64,000 nt of DNA. It comes from Odontesthes bonariensis. Its lineage: Eukaryota; Chordata; Actinopteri; Atheriniformes; Atherinopsidae. The notes beneath the pieces were generated by a model. It saw nothing but the letters and a program-made list of their open reading frames with translations. It searched no databases and was not told the DNA's origin. Shown piece after piece: positions 1-12,105 of this stretch; position 1 is the stretch's first letter, and each line of letters begins with the position of its first letter. The DNA is taken from contig NC_134509.1 of NCBI RefSeq assembly GCF_027942865.1, positions 8,346,254 to 8,410,253 on the forward strand. Reading direction: 5' to 3'. The position numbers and the translations under genes were made by a program.

Positions 1-94
1 GCTTTTGTTTGAACTTTTTTCTTTTTTTTTGTGAAATAAATCAAGTTTGCTTTTTTGAAAGTCCGCATCCGTGTCCTACCTCACCACCCCACCC

Positions 95-300
95 TGACAT
101 GTAGAGGGTGGGCAGTGTTGTCCATTATGTTAATCAACTTGCAAAGCCTTCTTCTTTGGGCTCCAGAGCAGTCCTTAGTACAGCCAGCCTTAACAGTTTA
201 TTCAGTTTCTTTGAGTCAATCCTTCTGATGCTGCTGCCCCATTAGATGGATGCAGATTGCACTCTCCACAACGGACTTATGGAAGATATGCAGCAACAAT
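95..300 (-). mobile_element. Decayed LINE fragment (Rex1/CR1-like reverse transcriptase C-terminus)
   Basis: Read on the minus strand, broken frames resemble the end of CR1/Rex1-type LINE proteins: an FHKSVVESA-like stretch, then stops, then a piece reading KLINIMDNTAHPLH. The last part matches the 'K-L-x-x-I-M-D-N-x-x-H-P-L' signature just upstream of the C-terminus in Rex1 elements. Stops and frameshifts show it is dead. The clade is judged from remembered family features, not from a search. Confidence 0.55.
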
Positions 301-546
301 ATTGAATATGAACAAAACATTAATAACACATTTTCATAAAAGAATTATCCACGTTGAAACTGCATAGTTTTCAAAAGAAATACATTCGCTGATGAGCATT
401 TTTACATACAGCCAAAATTTGTGCTGCTGCATCACCGTAACAGCCTGATTGTCAATCTTTACGGGGAGACGACTGTAGGACTCTTCCTAAAATCAATCGG
501 AATCTCTTTTTTTTTTTTTTTTTTTTGGATGCATTTACATTTGGAG

Positions 547-612
547 GTGCTTCGAACACCAGTCAGTGAATCCTGATGATACCAGGCCGTCATCAGAGTC
601 GTCATCACTGAG
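547..612 (-). other. Possible minus-strand terminal coding exon, unassigned
   Basis: On the minus strand a good acceptor (pyrimidine-rich tract ending TCTCCTCAG) is followed by an open frame reading DDDSDDGLVSSGFTDWCSKH and ending three codons later in TAA. I do not recognise the tail and found no upstream partner exon. It also conflicts with the plus-strand exon candidates at 802-1600. A chance splice-like signal is quite possible. Confidence 0.15.
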
Positions 613-801
613 GAGAGACAAAATCACATGATTATCAGCAAACTTAAGAACACTGGGATTGGCAGTCATTAGCACTTGGAACATAAAAAAGAGTTGAAAC
701 CTTAAGGCAATCAAGTTTTTTTTGTTTGTTTGTTTTTTTTAAAAAGACCACTGAATTAAATGTGTTTTCATTTTCTTTTTCAATCAACACAATCTAGTCT
801 T

Positions 802-1600
802 ACTGTCACTTCAATGCTGTTGGAAAAACAAGCTCTACAGAAGTATTCGGGTGTTTTGAATAGCTATACATTACTACACGGCGATGTAAGTACCTGTTTA
901 AGTGTAAAATTGGTAAAAGTATTTTGGAGCTGCTCTGAGAGCGTTCTGGTTCTCCCCACATGATACTTTTGTTTTGTTTTTGTTTTGACAAGTTGTGCCA
1001 CACTGGAAACATGAAATGCATTACATCTTTGACTTCCTTTTTTATTTTTGGATGTCTCACATTTTGTGGAATAGGATGTAAGCAAATATCAGTTATGTGT
1101 ATACATTTGTCTGGAGTGCATTATGATTGAATTCATGTTTGGAGTCCGATTTAAACTCCATGGAGAAAAAGTCTTGTGTGTCCTGTTACCAGCCTTTGCT
1201 TTCAGTCTGGCTTAAGCGGGGGGAAGTAAACACACCGCTGTTGCCTGTCTAATAATTTTTCTGTTGTTTACAAGTCAGTAACGGCTCAGTAAGATCAAAC
1301 TTATGTATCAAGTCTGCTTGAGCCAGAGAGCTCAGACCACCCAGTGTGATCAGTATTTGCATGTCTTTGGAGTCAGTTTATATTGAATTTATGTCATATT
1401 AGATGTTATATAGATGATGGGGTTTGCTTAATCATGTGTTGTGATCACAGACTAATCGATGCCAAAAATATGACATCAAGCAAAAATTATAAATTTGCCT
1501 TGAAGTATGAGTTATTTGTATTTTGTTGCTCTGTTCAGTCCAATGCAGAAATGCCTGAAAGTGCAACAGTCTCCAAACAGACCAAGACCAAAACCACATA
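802..1600 (+). CDS. Possible 3' end of an unidentified plus-strand gene (two exon candidates)
   Basis: Two plus-strand segments fit together as the last two coding exons of a gene entering from the left. The first (802-886) follows ...ACACAATCTAG, reads TSMLLEKQALQKYSGVLNSY and onward to LLHGD, and ends at a GTAAGT donor in phase 0. The second starts at about 1541 after TTGCTCTGTTCAG, reads SNAEMPESATVSKQTKTKTT and ends in TAA at 1598-1600. Two AATAAA signals follow at about 2149 and 2164, which would give a 3' UTR of about 570 bases. Frames, splice sites and poly(A) signals agree, but I recognise no family, and the codon use and low complexity give little coding signal. RNA-seq over 800-2200 would settle it. 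Confidence 0.22.
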
Positions 1601-2148
1601 ATCCCAAACTTGACTTCAAAAGTAAAGTTCAGAAACTACTGGGTGATTTGAGCTTTTCCATTTTTGAGCAGATGCCATTCTTAAGTCTTTGGTTTCAAGA
1701 CGGAGGCCGGCGGGTTGGATGGTACAGCTAAGCACTGTGCCTTTAACCACAGGCCCTTGTGAGACACGAGATCCAAGACAACATACGTTCCACCAATAAC
1801 ACCACCACACTTAAAACACTTTTGTCAGTTCACGGTTAGGTGTAGGCAATAATATTTTGTGGTTTGGGTTACAATCACTGTAAGGGCTAAAAAAGACTCT
1901 TTCTACAACCTGACTGTACCATAATGCACACCATTATTACCTCTAACATGTTTAAGCAGTCGCATATTCTTTGGCCACATTTACCTGCATGAACAAATAC
2001 CACACGTCCCGCATGTTTTGGGGAGGAGGAGAGTTTTTGTTATGGTGGCTTTTACAACCAATCAGGTGCACATTAACTGCACACAGATTGATGTGTGGTC
2101 CCTTCATGTTTCCTTCACCTGTGGTTATACTCCTACATGCACCAAATG

Positions 2149-2169
2149 AATAAATGCTTGTTAAATAAA
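2149..2169 (+). terminator. Poly(A) signal pair
   Basis: Two AATAAA hexamers lie 15 bases apart in an AT-rich stretch. They would serve the unassigned plus-strand terminal exon candidate that ends at 1600. They may also be chance matches in AT-rich DNA. Confidence 0.25.
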
Positions 2170-2305
2170 AAAATCTAAATTTATTATGTCTTCACATCGC
2201 TCTTAATTCATAGTCAGCTGCATGATGTGTGCATTAAATAACTTAGTGTATTTACCACTGCTGCATTCACTGCACAGTGAGCTTCTCTGGCATACATCAG
2301 AACGC

Positions 2306-2308
<3 letters not shown>

Positions 2309-2366
<58 letters not shown>
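2309..2366. repeat. (TG)n microsatellite, 29 units
   Basis: An uninterrupted TG dinucleotide run of 58 bases. It is probably polymorphic, and long alternating purine-pyrimidine runs of this kind can adopt Z-DNA. Confidence 0.97.
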
Positions 2367-2368
<2 letters not shown>

Positions 2369-2369
2369 T

Positions 2370-3560
2370 ATAGCATGTGCCCAGCATGAGGTTTTTTTTC
2401 AGTGTTTTTGCTGCAGAGTTACGTTTTGGGTCCTGGTGGAGGCCTGCGGGTCCAACATCTGCTCGCTGCTGGTGGGAGATGAGCAGAAAACCCTTTAGTC
2501 TGCAGACCGTTTCCTATCTTTCACCCATCACACCGCTGCACTTCACATCTTTTTATCCTATCTCCCTTTCCTGCTTCCCTCCTGTAATCCTCCTCACTCC
2601 GTTATCCAGCGCTGTCCTTCAAGTTCTGTTCTTTCCTTTTATCTCCACCTTGCTCACGCACCTTGCTTCTGCACAAAAACAGCTCAGATACACTATTTTT
2701 TTCCAACCAAGTCAAGGAGATATGAAAATTAGGAAGTAGAATTATAAAGACAACCTGCTTCATGGCTCTAAATTCTCCACGAATGTTCCAGGGATTTCTT
2801 CAAACTTTATTGTAAATGCTAGCAAAGAAGTTCTACATTTTTATTGGGAATAAATCCAGTACTGTAACCACAGGAAGCTCAAGGATTCCTTTGAAATAAG
2901 ATTTCTAACATATTTAACACAGTATGTAAACTTGTAAAAATGTTATGAACAAACAACACTGCTTAGACCATCGTGAGTTTGCACCTTTTCCATTTCCCTT
3001 GGAAATGGAAGAGACACGTGAAGACGTGCCAGTTTTAGTGAGGAAAGCAAATGGAGCACATCATAAGAGCAAAAACATCATTTTGGATGCAATGAAAAAT
3101 GAACAAGCTGGTGAAAGACAAAAGCAGAGGTACTGATGACATATGTTCTCGATGGCAGGGCCACCAACACAAATGCAGCTGCAAATAGAAGATTCTTAAT
3201 TTCCTGTAATGTGAACACAGCATGTTTGGTAATTACTGTAAAAACAGATTCTTTGGAAGTCACATGTCATGAGTTTGGAACTTGCTTTGAACCCCTTTGA
3301 GCTTGATATTCTGTGCCCATCTGACCACTGTTGTTTTTTTTGTTCACTGTTTCTTGACCAATCCAACAAGATCTGACACATTAAGTGTCAATGAGCATTT
3401 TTACATGAAACTAGAAAAAAAAACTAAGGTTTGTTAGTCAGACCAAAATCTGACACCTGTTAAAAACTGTCATAATTCCGCATGAATTACATAAAGAGCT
3501 GTTGCATATGGGATTATTCATTTATCTTAATTCAACGGATATTTGATTTGTAATGACAGA
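2370..3560. other. Intergenic stretch without a supported gene
   Basis: Mostly unique, moderately AT-rich sequence. A GC-richer patch at 2417-2498 follows a CTGCAG acceptor-like site and is open in one frame (VTFWVLVEACGSNIC...), but no partner exon or family could be found. Nothing else is supported. Confidence 0.5.
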
Positions 3561-3569
3561 ATGCTATAG

Positions 3570-4130
3570 AACACTGGACAAAACTACTGGCAGAGCAGCA
3601 GTAGCCCATTTCTTTCACAAGTGAACTGCTATAACTGGTGCAAACCAGTCCCGCCTGGACAAACTGGTGAAAAAGGCTGGTTCTGTTGTAGGCAGAAGGC
3701 TGGACCCTCTCAGTGCTGTGGTGGAGCAACGGATGAGGAGGAAATTGTATTCTGTTTTGGAGAACAATAAAGATCCTCTCCACAGCATCCTGGCAGGACA
3801 GAGGAGCAGCTGCACTGAGAGGCTGCAGGACTGAGAGGTTCAGAAGGTCCTTTGTTCCCACAACCATAAGGCTTTTTAACAGTGACTGCTGAGTTCTTCT
3901 CAAATTGATTGATTTAAAAAATAATAATAATTTAGTCATTTATTATTATTATTATTATTATTAGTTAGTAATAGTATTTTTATTAGAATTGGTATTATTA
4001 ATGTTATTGTTAATATACAATCATTGTAAATATTAATACTTTTTTTAGCTACTTGACTAATTTGAATTTCCCCCATTGGGGGATGAATAAAGTATTTTTC
4101 TACTTCTATTTCTATTTTCTATTTCTATAA
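3570..4130 (+). mobile_element. Rex1-like LINE, 5'-truncated, with 3' UTR and tail
   Basis: The plus-strand frame around 3650-3830 reads SRLDKLVKKAGSVVGRRLDP and then a KLYSVLENNKDPLHSIL segment, the C-terminal reverse transcriptase tail of Rex1/CR1-type LINEs, ending at an in-frame TGA. An (ATT)n-rich stretch follows (about 3920-4010), then the typical 3' end, CCCCCATTGGGGGATGAATAAAGT, with a (TTCTATTTCTA)-like tail at about 4070-4128. The inverted CCCCCATTGGGGG hairpin is the usual Rex1 3' signal. The same 3' end recurs at 26251-26301. Confidence 0.8.
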
Positions 4131-4700
4131 CTACTGATGAGAATTTTTTTTTATGAGCAAAGGAAACAAGTTTCAACTTCCCATTTCCCAGGAACAGCAA
4201 ATGCAGCATGATTTAAAGTTGGGTTGAGATGAAGACAGGGATTGCTGTATAATTCTACTCAAAGTGGGTACTCTGACATAACAGATCCCTTCAAATCTGA
4301 AAGCGTCACTAGAGACAGTCCTGAAGAAAATGACAATGTTTGTCTTTGTGTGACTACAAAAAACCTAAATCTATGCTCTCAAGCACAGAAAAATGGGATT
4401 TTATTCATCATATGTCCCCATAATAAACCATAACCCACATGCTTGTGTGAGCATCTCAAAGAAAGTATGAACAGGCCAACAGTGCAGGTGGCCATTATAA
4501 AGAAAACTCCATGTAAATTAGACTTTTGCCAACTTCAGTGTTATCCACCCACAGATTCAGTCTATGTCACACCTTAAGTTAGAAAGCCCACCAACACATA
4601 CAAAGCAACACCTCAGCCTTGAAAAAGTCACTCCTACAGACACCATGGATCTCAGCAGGTACATGTGCAATAAAGAAAGTGAAATCTTAAACATTAATTC

Positions 4701-5012
4701 CATCCACCCATTTTCTACCTGCTTAATCCAACTGTAGGGTCACGGGGGGGCTGGAGGTTATCCCAGCCGTCATTGGGCGAGAGGCAGGGTACACCATCAC
4801 AGAGACAACAGCCGCACACACGCTCACACTCACTCCTAGGGGCAGTTTAAATACAACAATTAACCTAACATGCATGTTTTTCGATGGTGGGAGGAAGCCA
4901 GTCAGAGAACCCACACATTCACGGGAAGAACATGCAACATCACACAGCCGGGAATTTAACCCTTATGCTGTGAGCCGATGGTGCTAACCACCACACCACC
5001 TTGCAGCCCCCC
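4701..5012 (-). repeat. Near-full copy of a teleost tRNA-SINE-like short repeat
   Basis: This copy contains the familiar fish interspersed-repeat string 'ctggaggttatcccagccgtcattgggcgagaggc' in degenerate form. It begins with a TCCATCCACCCATTTTCTA edge and ends near a CCACCTTGCAGCCC edge. Read on the minus strand, the head (GTGGTTAGCAC ... GGGTTAAATTCCCGG) resembles tRNA A- and B-box promoter sequences, and the opposite end is a GGATGGA tail, as in a SINE. Other copies lie at 10237-10490, 30142-30257 and 34492-34755. Confidence 0.7.
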
Positions 5013-6800
5013 TCAGGAAAGTATTTTCAAAAAATGCAAAGAAAGGTTTTATATTGCTTTTGTCTAAGTGACAGCATTAAAGGGTGAAAAGGGAACACAA
5101 ATACACGCACATTTGGGAAGCAACACGACACAATATAAGAAAATATTTTTGTTACGAGGAATATTTTCCTGCCTTTCCCCCCCCCCCCCTCCACCTACCT
5201 CTATCTCTCTCTTTTGTTCCTGTTTTTGAAGTATGACAGAGTCATCGTTCCATTTGGTAATCTGCAAATCATTCACTTGTTGTTGCACTTTCAGCAATGT
5301 AAAGATTTCTTTGCCAACTTGAAAAGCATCACATTCACACTTTCACATACACGAATGGCGAAACAGGAAAGAGATTTGGAACCTAAGTGATGCAGAAGTG
5401 AATCCCACACTGGGCGGAAATGGAATAAGTTGCTCTTAAATGGCAGTAATGGTGCATATAGCTGCTTGTTGACCCATCCAGAGACACAGCAGGGGGAATC
5501 CTTTTACAGCAACACCACTAAGGACTGAATTATGCATTTCTCTTACAGTATGAGGTAGACTTTCTATAGCTTTCCACAAAATGCTTGTGCTCCTGACCTA
5601 ACATGCATGAGGTATTTTGCAATCCAGCGTGCAGATTGTCAGTATAGACTGTCGTGTAGTGGAGCCACAAGTTCTGAATGTTTCGTCTTTTATTTCCATT
5701 ACAATGTACAATACAGTATAGTTCAACTGGGCACAGTTTTCCCCTGTGTCTCTGAAAAGAGTGTCCCCTCAATGTGAGCCGTTTATCATTGTGTGAAGCT
5801 GCAAGAGACAACTTCTTCTTCGTTTTATTATGTTACATTGATTTAGCAGACACTTTTATCCAAAGCAACACACAAGTGAGGAGCACAGAAAAGCACAGAG
5901 TGCTCACCGAACTGAGTGAGTTTGCAGTAGTGAGTTTGTCTGTGACACTTTCAAACAGTTTCACAGAACAAGAGAGTGTCTCTTTGCTGAAGAGATGACG
6001 TTAACGTCCACAGTATCAGTGTGGCTCACCTGAAAATGCAGGAAGAAAATCCTGCCACTCACCTTACAGGGAGAGATCCCAACAAAAACAATCTGAAAGA
6101 GCAACTGCCAGGTGGAAGACACAGCTGACTGATCAGTCAGTTATTTTTCACACATGCACCGCTTCCATTAATCTGGTGCCAACCAAACATGTCACCATAG
6201 CCCCCTTTAACTCTTTTTAAAACTGTTTTGAATACGCTGAATAATGGTACATACACTGGTCTGCATTACATTTAAAAGAGCACACCCAATTTCCAGAAAT
6301 AGACCAAATGATAAAGTAGAATTATCACTTTAAAAAAAATCAAAATCAAAATCAAAAAGCTGCATGATGAAAAAGTCATTTTATGGCACAACTGTTGTGT
6401 TAAATTCACACTGAGTGAACTTATCTAAGAAAGTCTTCTGGTCAATATTGTGCCAATACCTGTCTATGACATAAAACCAGTCACTTGAATATTACAGCCA
6501 GCGACACAGATTCAAAAGAAGCGGTTATAGAAAATGAATGGATGGATGAAAGGAAAGATGAATGGGTAAGCACAACTCAATCATTTTGATGCATCTGCAA
6601 TAAGTGGTGCAGTTACCCAAAGACGTTTTTATTAGGAACTTAATTTAAGTAAAACTGTCCATCTCCGTCAAATGTGCAGCACTGTTCAACTGTCCACAGC
6701 CACTCCTCATTATTTCACTTATAGCCAGAAAGGCAGGAATTTATATAGACATGTGAAAACATAAATGGAAATACAATACAGAAGCCAATACAAGAGTTTG
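5013..6800. other. Intergenic stretch without a supported gene
   Basis: Unique sequence with a C-homopolymer (about 5178-5190). A fragment at about 6519-6550 (GCGGTTATAGAAAATGAATGGATGGATG) looks like just the tail of the short repeat described at 4701-5012, in opposite orientation. No gene is seen. Confidence 0.5.
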
Positions 6801-6829
6801 TATAATTCTAACGAGCTTAAAAGTCAATG

Positions 6830-7300
6830 TTTAGCATAACCACCTTTATTATTCAGCACAGCCTGAACCCTCTTAGAAAAGCTTTCTTGGAATTTCTTTC
6901 ATTAGTCTTCAGGAATAGTTCTTCAGGCTTCATGAAGGACCTTTCAAAGCTCTTCTTTGGATGCCGGCCGCCTTTTGATCCGTTCTCTGTAAAGATGATC
7001 CCACACTGCTTCAATAATGTTGATGTTCGGGCTCTGGGGAGGATTCATCCGTCCATTAGAGCTGATGCCACTGATTTTCAGTCCACTTGACTTGTGTCAT
7101 TTGGCATTCCTCAACCTATTATACCTGTTTCCCTTCCCTAAGAATGGCCTCTTGACAGCCAGCCTTCCATGGAGACAATTTCTGATGAGGCTTAAGGTTC
7201 AGATGCATCTCTCAGGTCCTGTGTCAGAAAAAACCCCACTAAATCCAGGAAAGATCAGAGGACCGTCACTTTTGGACACTTTTCAAATGCTGTAGATTTG
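6830..7300 (-). mobile_element. Decayed Tc1-like DNA transposon (transposase C-terminal part)
   Basis: The minus strand encodes a broken Tc1/mariner transposase end. A PPQSPDLNIIEAVWDHL-like block carries the third catalytic acidic residue (the E in NIIEAVW). It is followed by KRRPASKEEL, and after stops by a KRVQAVLNNKGG-like tail, the usual C-terminus of fish Tc1 transposases. Several stops and frameshifts make it non-functional. I could not place its terminal inverted repeats with certainty. Confidence 0.8.
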
Positions 7301-7604
7301 TTTTGTTTTGTGTATTTCAGCTCTGCCACTTCTTCGTTCTTCCTCCACTTGTCCAGTTTCTGAGAACACACTGCTCACCATGCTGAAGTATGGCAAAATT
7401 TTTAGCTGACAGTAAAATATTAAATAATCCCAAGTTGGTGCAAAAATATTTTTCTTTGTCTGTCAAACTGTGTTATTTTTGGCTTTTCATAACTGTAACT
7501 AAAAAAAAGTTGAAACAAATTATGTCTTTGCAAGAGGTTGCTGGTGTCAAAGTGCCCAAAGATGCAATTTGAATCTGCTTGAATGATTCGTAGGTTAGTG
7601 TTAA

Positions 7605-8027
7605 AGGGGAAGTTTTGGTTTTTTTAAACCTGGACCTTATTTCTGGCATAAAATACGTTCATCTTATCTGTCTATCTGGCGCGCGTCGATGAAGTCATGC
7701 CACTAGACCCGTGTGTAGAAAGCCCCCATAAGCCCCCCGATAGCCCCGGACAACAACAACACGGCAGCTATGAGCTAACAGTGCAATAGTACACGTTCAT
7801 TCATTCATTCGGCTTAAAGTATTGGAGAAATAAAGACAGATTCCTTATTTAGAGGCTGTATTGTCAATGCCCTGTTCTCTCCCGTTATATGGATACACGC
7901 GGATCTCGAGTGATCTAAATATCTTCCGAAGGACGCCCACTTTCACCAAACTGTTATCGGTGAGTAGATGAACATATTTTATGCCAGAAATAAGGTCCAG
8001 GTTTAAAAACAAATAATGACTTCCCCT
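7605..8027. mobile_element. TTAA-flanked MITE (TIR begins AGGGGAAGT), 423 bp
   Basis: The element is bounded by TTAA at 7601-7604 and at 8028-8031. Its ends are long imperfect inverted repeats of about 60 bases: the left end starts AGGGGAAGTTTTGG and runs on through AAACCTGGACCTTATTTCTGG, and the right end is the inverse, finishing CTTCCCCT. It encodes no protein. A TTAA target duplication is typical of piggyBac and Kolobok superfamilies, and the AGGGG start fits Kolobok better. Class assignment is inference. Confidence 0.85.
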
Positions 8028-8031
8028 TTAA

Positions 8032-10236
8032 GTGGCTTTACAAAATGATAATAAAAAAAACATTCATCACTTTCTATCTATCTATCCCACTATCCCTCAA
8101 GACCCTTTTAAAAGATTAAAAGAAAGTCCCTGAAAACAAAATATGAAGAACTTAAGATTTTTATAGACTTTTATCTAACTATGTAAGCATTGAAAATCTT
8201 TTTTCATGCAAAACCAAACACCTGTAGATATATTAGAAGTAATAGTACCCATATTAACACAACTCAGACTGAAATTGAATACAGTTGATGAATTGTAGAT
8301 AATTATTAATCATTCATTTGTCTGTGAAACGTTCAGTGAAAGCTGTGCAGCTGCAAATGATCCGTCGTGTTTTTGTTGACTTTCGGCCCAAATTTCAACC
8401 AATCCAGTGAAAAATAAGCGACCGGCGTCAGTGCAGAGCAGCCAAACTTTAATTCCACATTCATAACTTAAAAAAAGCATTTGGAGTACAGCTTTGGGAT
8501 CATGTTAAATCTAATAAATCTATGACATATGCTTCGAGGTTCAGCTGGCATGCAGTGACCCACGTATAAAAAGCAGGTTGCACGTTCCAAGATTATGTGC
8601 GGTTCATTTAAAAACGGCTTATATCATTTTAGATCCAAAGAGCATTCCGTGTATATCAGTGACTTTTCTTTAATTTTGGCTGACACCATGCTGGCTTCCC
8701 ACACATTTTTGATGGCATGACATTAATTAATGATCCTGCTCTTGTAGATCTTCCAAATTTATTGAACTTGATGCATCATATTTCGATGATTAGGTGGTTA
8801 TCTGGAATGCCAAACTCACTTCTTTCTAATAACGGTGTACAAGAACACCATTTTGGTCATGATAACCACGTATTTTTGAGGACACTGAATGTAAAAGGAA
8901 TACGAATTTCCTCTCAAATTTCCACTGGAATGTCAAAACTGGGGCTATGGACATCAAGCCACAATTCAGCCCATTGTTTTAAGATTCTCTGTATGCTAAT
9001 AATAACTCCATTTATGACTAATGAAGCATGCAATGTGTACCATTATATAGACACACGCACAAACACATTTGGTATAACCTACACAGATGGCTACATGCAA
9101 ACCTGTCTCCCTTTTCATTTTATCAATCCCTCCTGCCTCTGTTTGTCATACGATCTATACGTCTCCTTTTCTCTCGCTATATCCCTTCCATGCATCCCTC
9201 TTAGACACCTAGATAGTAACACTCACTTACTCCCACGGTGAGTTATCTGTACTACGCCACATGAATTTACTGCATAGTCAAAGCTAGGAGGAGGGAGGAC
9301 AGTCAAAGAGGATGCAGGTAAGAAGGATTCAACGCCTACAGTACAAGCAAACAGAAAGACACCAGCACAGGCTGAGATATTGACACCCACATTCCATCTG
9401 CCACATAAGAACCTTCCACACTTTATTATTTTTTTATAATCTGGAGGTTAACTTTTGCTGACCAAACAAGCACACACCAATACATGTTTTTTTGTTTTTT
9501 TTCTTGAAAGAAAAAAGTTTAATTATTAAAGTATTGCTATTGTTTCTCTCACAGCATTCAGTATGCACTGATAAGACAAGATTATGCAAAACTCATGGTC
9601 TGATTTATACCACAGCCTTGGGGTCACGCAGTGGAAACAGAGAAAAGCTAAATATATAATTCCGCCAATATCTAGTTTACATAAATCTGCCTGCATACAA
9701 GCTGGTAATTTACGTGGTGACCCGAAAGAAGAACGTGCTGAGAATGCTGGAACGGTTTCTGCAGCAGCAGCCAGTGTTCATCACAGCTCACTTCGAGTGT
9801 GGAGGAATGAAAGTACAGTATCCCTGCACTTCAGAGTGCCCAGAATGTCCACAAAAGACGTGGTGAAAACTTTTAAGCCAATGAAAGCCATCACACTGAT
9901 AATGTGAGAGGTGAAGTCCCCAAATATACAACATCATTGCATCTCTCCGTGCACAGCAGATGGAGAAGATGAGAGATCAGCTGTCCTCCATAACTTCACA
10001 GTGCTATATGCAGCTTGACTTAAAGGTACGCTTATAGTACTTAACCTGTGTGTGGTAGCCTTTAGTTATGATAAATACACTCAAATAAATTGAGTTTTCT
10101 TTGTAAAAACAGAAAATACATTGCTAGGGTTTCCCAGCAATGGCTAACTTGAAACTCCAATGCTTGGATATTTTTTCTAGTTTTTAGAATATTTGCATAT
10201 ACATAGACAGAGTGGGTCTACCACTCTGAGTCCGTA
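8032..10236. other. Gene-free stretch
   Basis: Unique sequence. An uninterrupted 174-codon frame at 8717-9241 has no recognisable motif, no coding-like composition and no splice context, so I treat it as chance. The same applies to a 107-codon frame at 9584-9907. Confidence 0.5.
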
Positions 10237-10490
10237 CTTCCATTTTCATCCATCTTCTTAACCTGCTTTAGCCTGTTCAGCATCACTGGAAGCTGGAGCC
10301 CATCTTACACTGGATAAGATTATTGGGAAAGTGTGCTCCATTCCATCAAAGGAATAATACAAAGAGACAGACAATTAAAAAACACACAACTGTTAGAATG
10401 ACTAATTAACTCAAAATGGATGTTTCTGGACTGTAGTAGGAAGCCGGAGCACCCAGAGAAAACCCACACACATTACATAAAATCACAACG
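10237..10490 (-). repeat. Diverged copy of the tRNA-SINE-like short repeat
   Basis: Degenerate matches to the 4701-5012 repeat in the same orientation: 'ccatcttcttaacctgcttt', 'tggagcccatctta', then 'ggactgtagtaggaagccgg' and 'gagaaaacccacaca'. It is older and more decayed than the other copies. Confidence 0.5.
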
Positions 10491-11339
10491 GAAACAATTA
10501 AAGGGATTCTCTGGCTCCTGTAATAAAAATTGATTTTAAATCAATTTAACATTCAGCATTGGGGCACAGATTAATTTATTGGGTTTAATGGGCTTGTTTC
10601 ACTAATTTGGCTTAAACCCAAAATGTTCTGAGAGCATTTGTATGGAATGATGCAGGTACTGGGGAAAACACCAGTTAAAACCTTAATAACAGCTAGCAGT
10701 GACATGTTATCCTCACATCACTCACTGTTGCTATGGGTGTATGTGTCTGTGTGAATACTCATCTGGGGAAACTGCCTATGCCCCACCCATGGTGAAAGTT
10801 ACACAGAAAGTAATGTCTCAGTCAATGAGTTCCAAGGTGGGATATTCAAAGCAATCAGCAGAAATGTGATTAAAATTTTCATGAAGCAGCATGAAAATAA
10901 TGGTTGCTGCAGGAGTCCGGAATTGACACACACAAGGTCTACAAAGGGCTTGTTGGTTTTTCATGTTTTCAGGATGAAATCAAAGCTCCTCCTACATGCT
11001 TGCAAGGACTTTCAGAACTTTGCACTCAAGTTCATCAAGTCCTCCACACCGCTCCTGTAAGCGCTGCACCCGATTCTTAAAATGGCTGTAAAAAAAAACC
11101 CTGGTGAACATGCACGTTAAAATGTTGGTGATAATCTTATGAGAAAAAAAAAACATAAACACAACAGTAAGTTAGTCAAATTATTATTGCAATTCTGAAT
11201 GAATTTTATGAGAAGATTTAGGCCCAGTCCAATTTCTTAGTGTTACTCTTCCCATTAAAGTCATGTGTCCTTCAAATGGGACACCCATTTGCAAAGATTA
11301 AAATAAAAAACCTAAATATATTGTTTGGCAGAAGTTGAC

Positions 11340-12105
11340 TTGAGAATTTGGCAGGTTTTTGCTCCTTGGCTGCCCCTGAAGTTGTGGGATGTAACACCGC
11401 TGTCATAAGAACAAATCTTCATCTGAGCCCTTCTTATGGACAGCTATACACGTGAATTGTTACCATGCTGAAAAGCCCAACAAAGACAACATCAGACGCT
11501 AGCAAAAATGTCAAGTTATGATGATGGATAATGTTAAAGGACGTAACAAGAACAAGACTGCATACCTTTTATTTACTATGATATATTATACTATATACTG
11601 TGATGAACAGTTATTTCTGACTTACATTTGTAATGGAAGATGAATACATGAATTGTCTTAACTTAATACATAGGAAAGTTTTATAAGTTTCTTGTTGCAT
11701 TTGTGAAATCAATGTGTGGGCAACATAATATGTATTGTACATATTACTATGCTATGTAATGCAATATTTTTTGGCCTGAAATTTGCAAAAACTGACAAAA
11801 CATTTTTACCCAAGAAGAATTTATTTGCAAAATGAGGTGACTTCATCTGTGAGAAAGTGACGATCATGATAAGGTTCTTTTTTTTTAAATTCTATTCACA
11901 GCAGCAAAAGTGTGTTGTTATTTAGTTGTTGGCATGTGATGTGGTACCATAAAGTAAAATGATGTTTGTGAAAGGTGGTACGTCAGCCCACTGTCTCTCC
12001 AGGGCAGTTCCAGGTCGGGGAATAACACAGGATGTACTTCAAAATGAGTCAGAAGCATGTAGTTTCAAGCTTCACATACCTCTCTAGTGTTGCTTTAACA
12101 TGGGG
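11340..12105. repeat. Diverged dispersed repeat, copy A (pairs with 36120-37290)
   Basis: Several blocks match the region at 36120-37290 in the same order and orientation. Examples are GCTCCTTGGCTGCCCC followed by GTTGTGGG.TGTAAC; a block around 'agacaacatcagacgc'; CTGAAATTTGCAAAAACTGA; and a distal block with GTACTTCAAAA..A.TCAGAAGCA and CCTCTCTAG. The total length is about 760 bases. No coding potential or terminal repeats were recognised, so the family is unknown to me. Confidence 0.6.

Noticed and set aside
2417..2498. GC-richer segment after a CTGCAG acceptor, possible terminal exon
   Set aside because: Open in more than one frame, phase does not fit the exon candidate at 802-886, and no protein family recognised.
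6016..6118. Minus-strand acceptor and donor pair enclosing a 30-base open segment
   Set aside because: Too short, no partner exons, and two competing donors nearby; such pairs arise by chance in 64 kb.
8717..9241. 174-codon open frame on the plus strand
   Set aside because: No motif, no family resemblance and no splice or promoter context; composition matches the surrounding AT-rich DNA.
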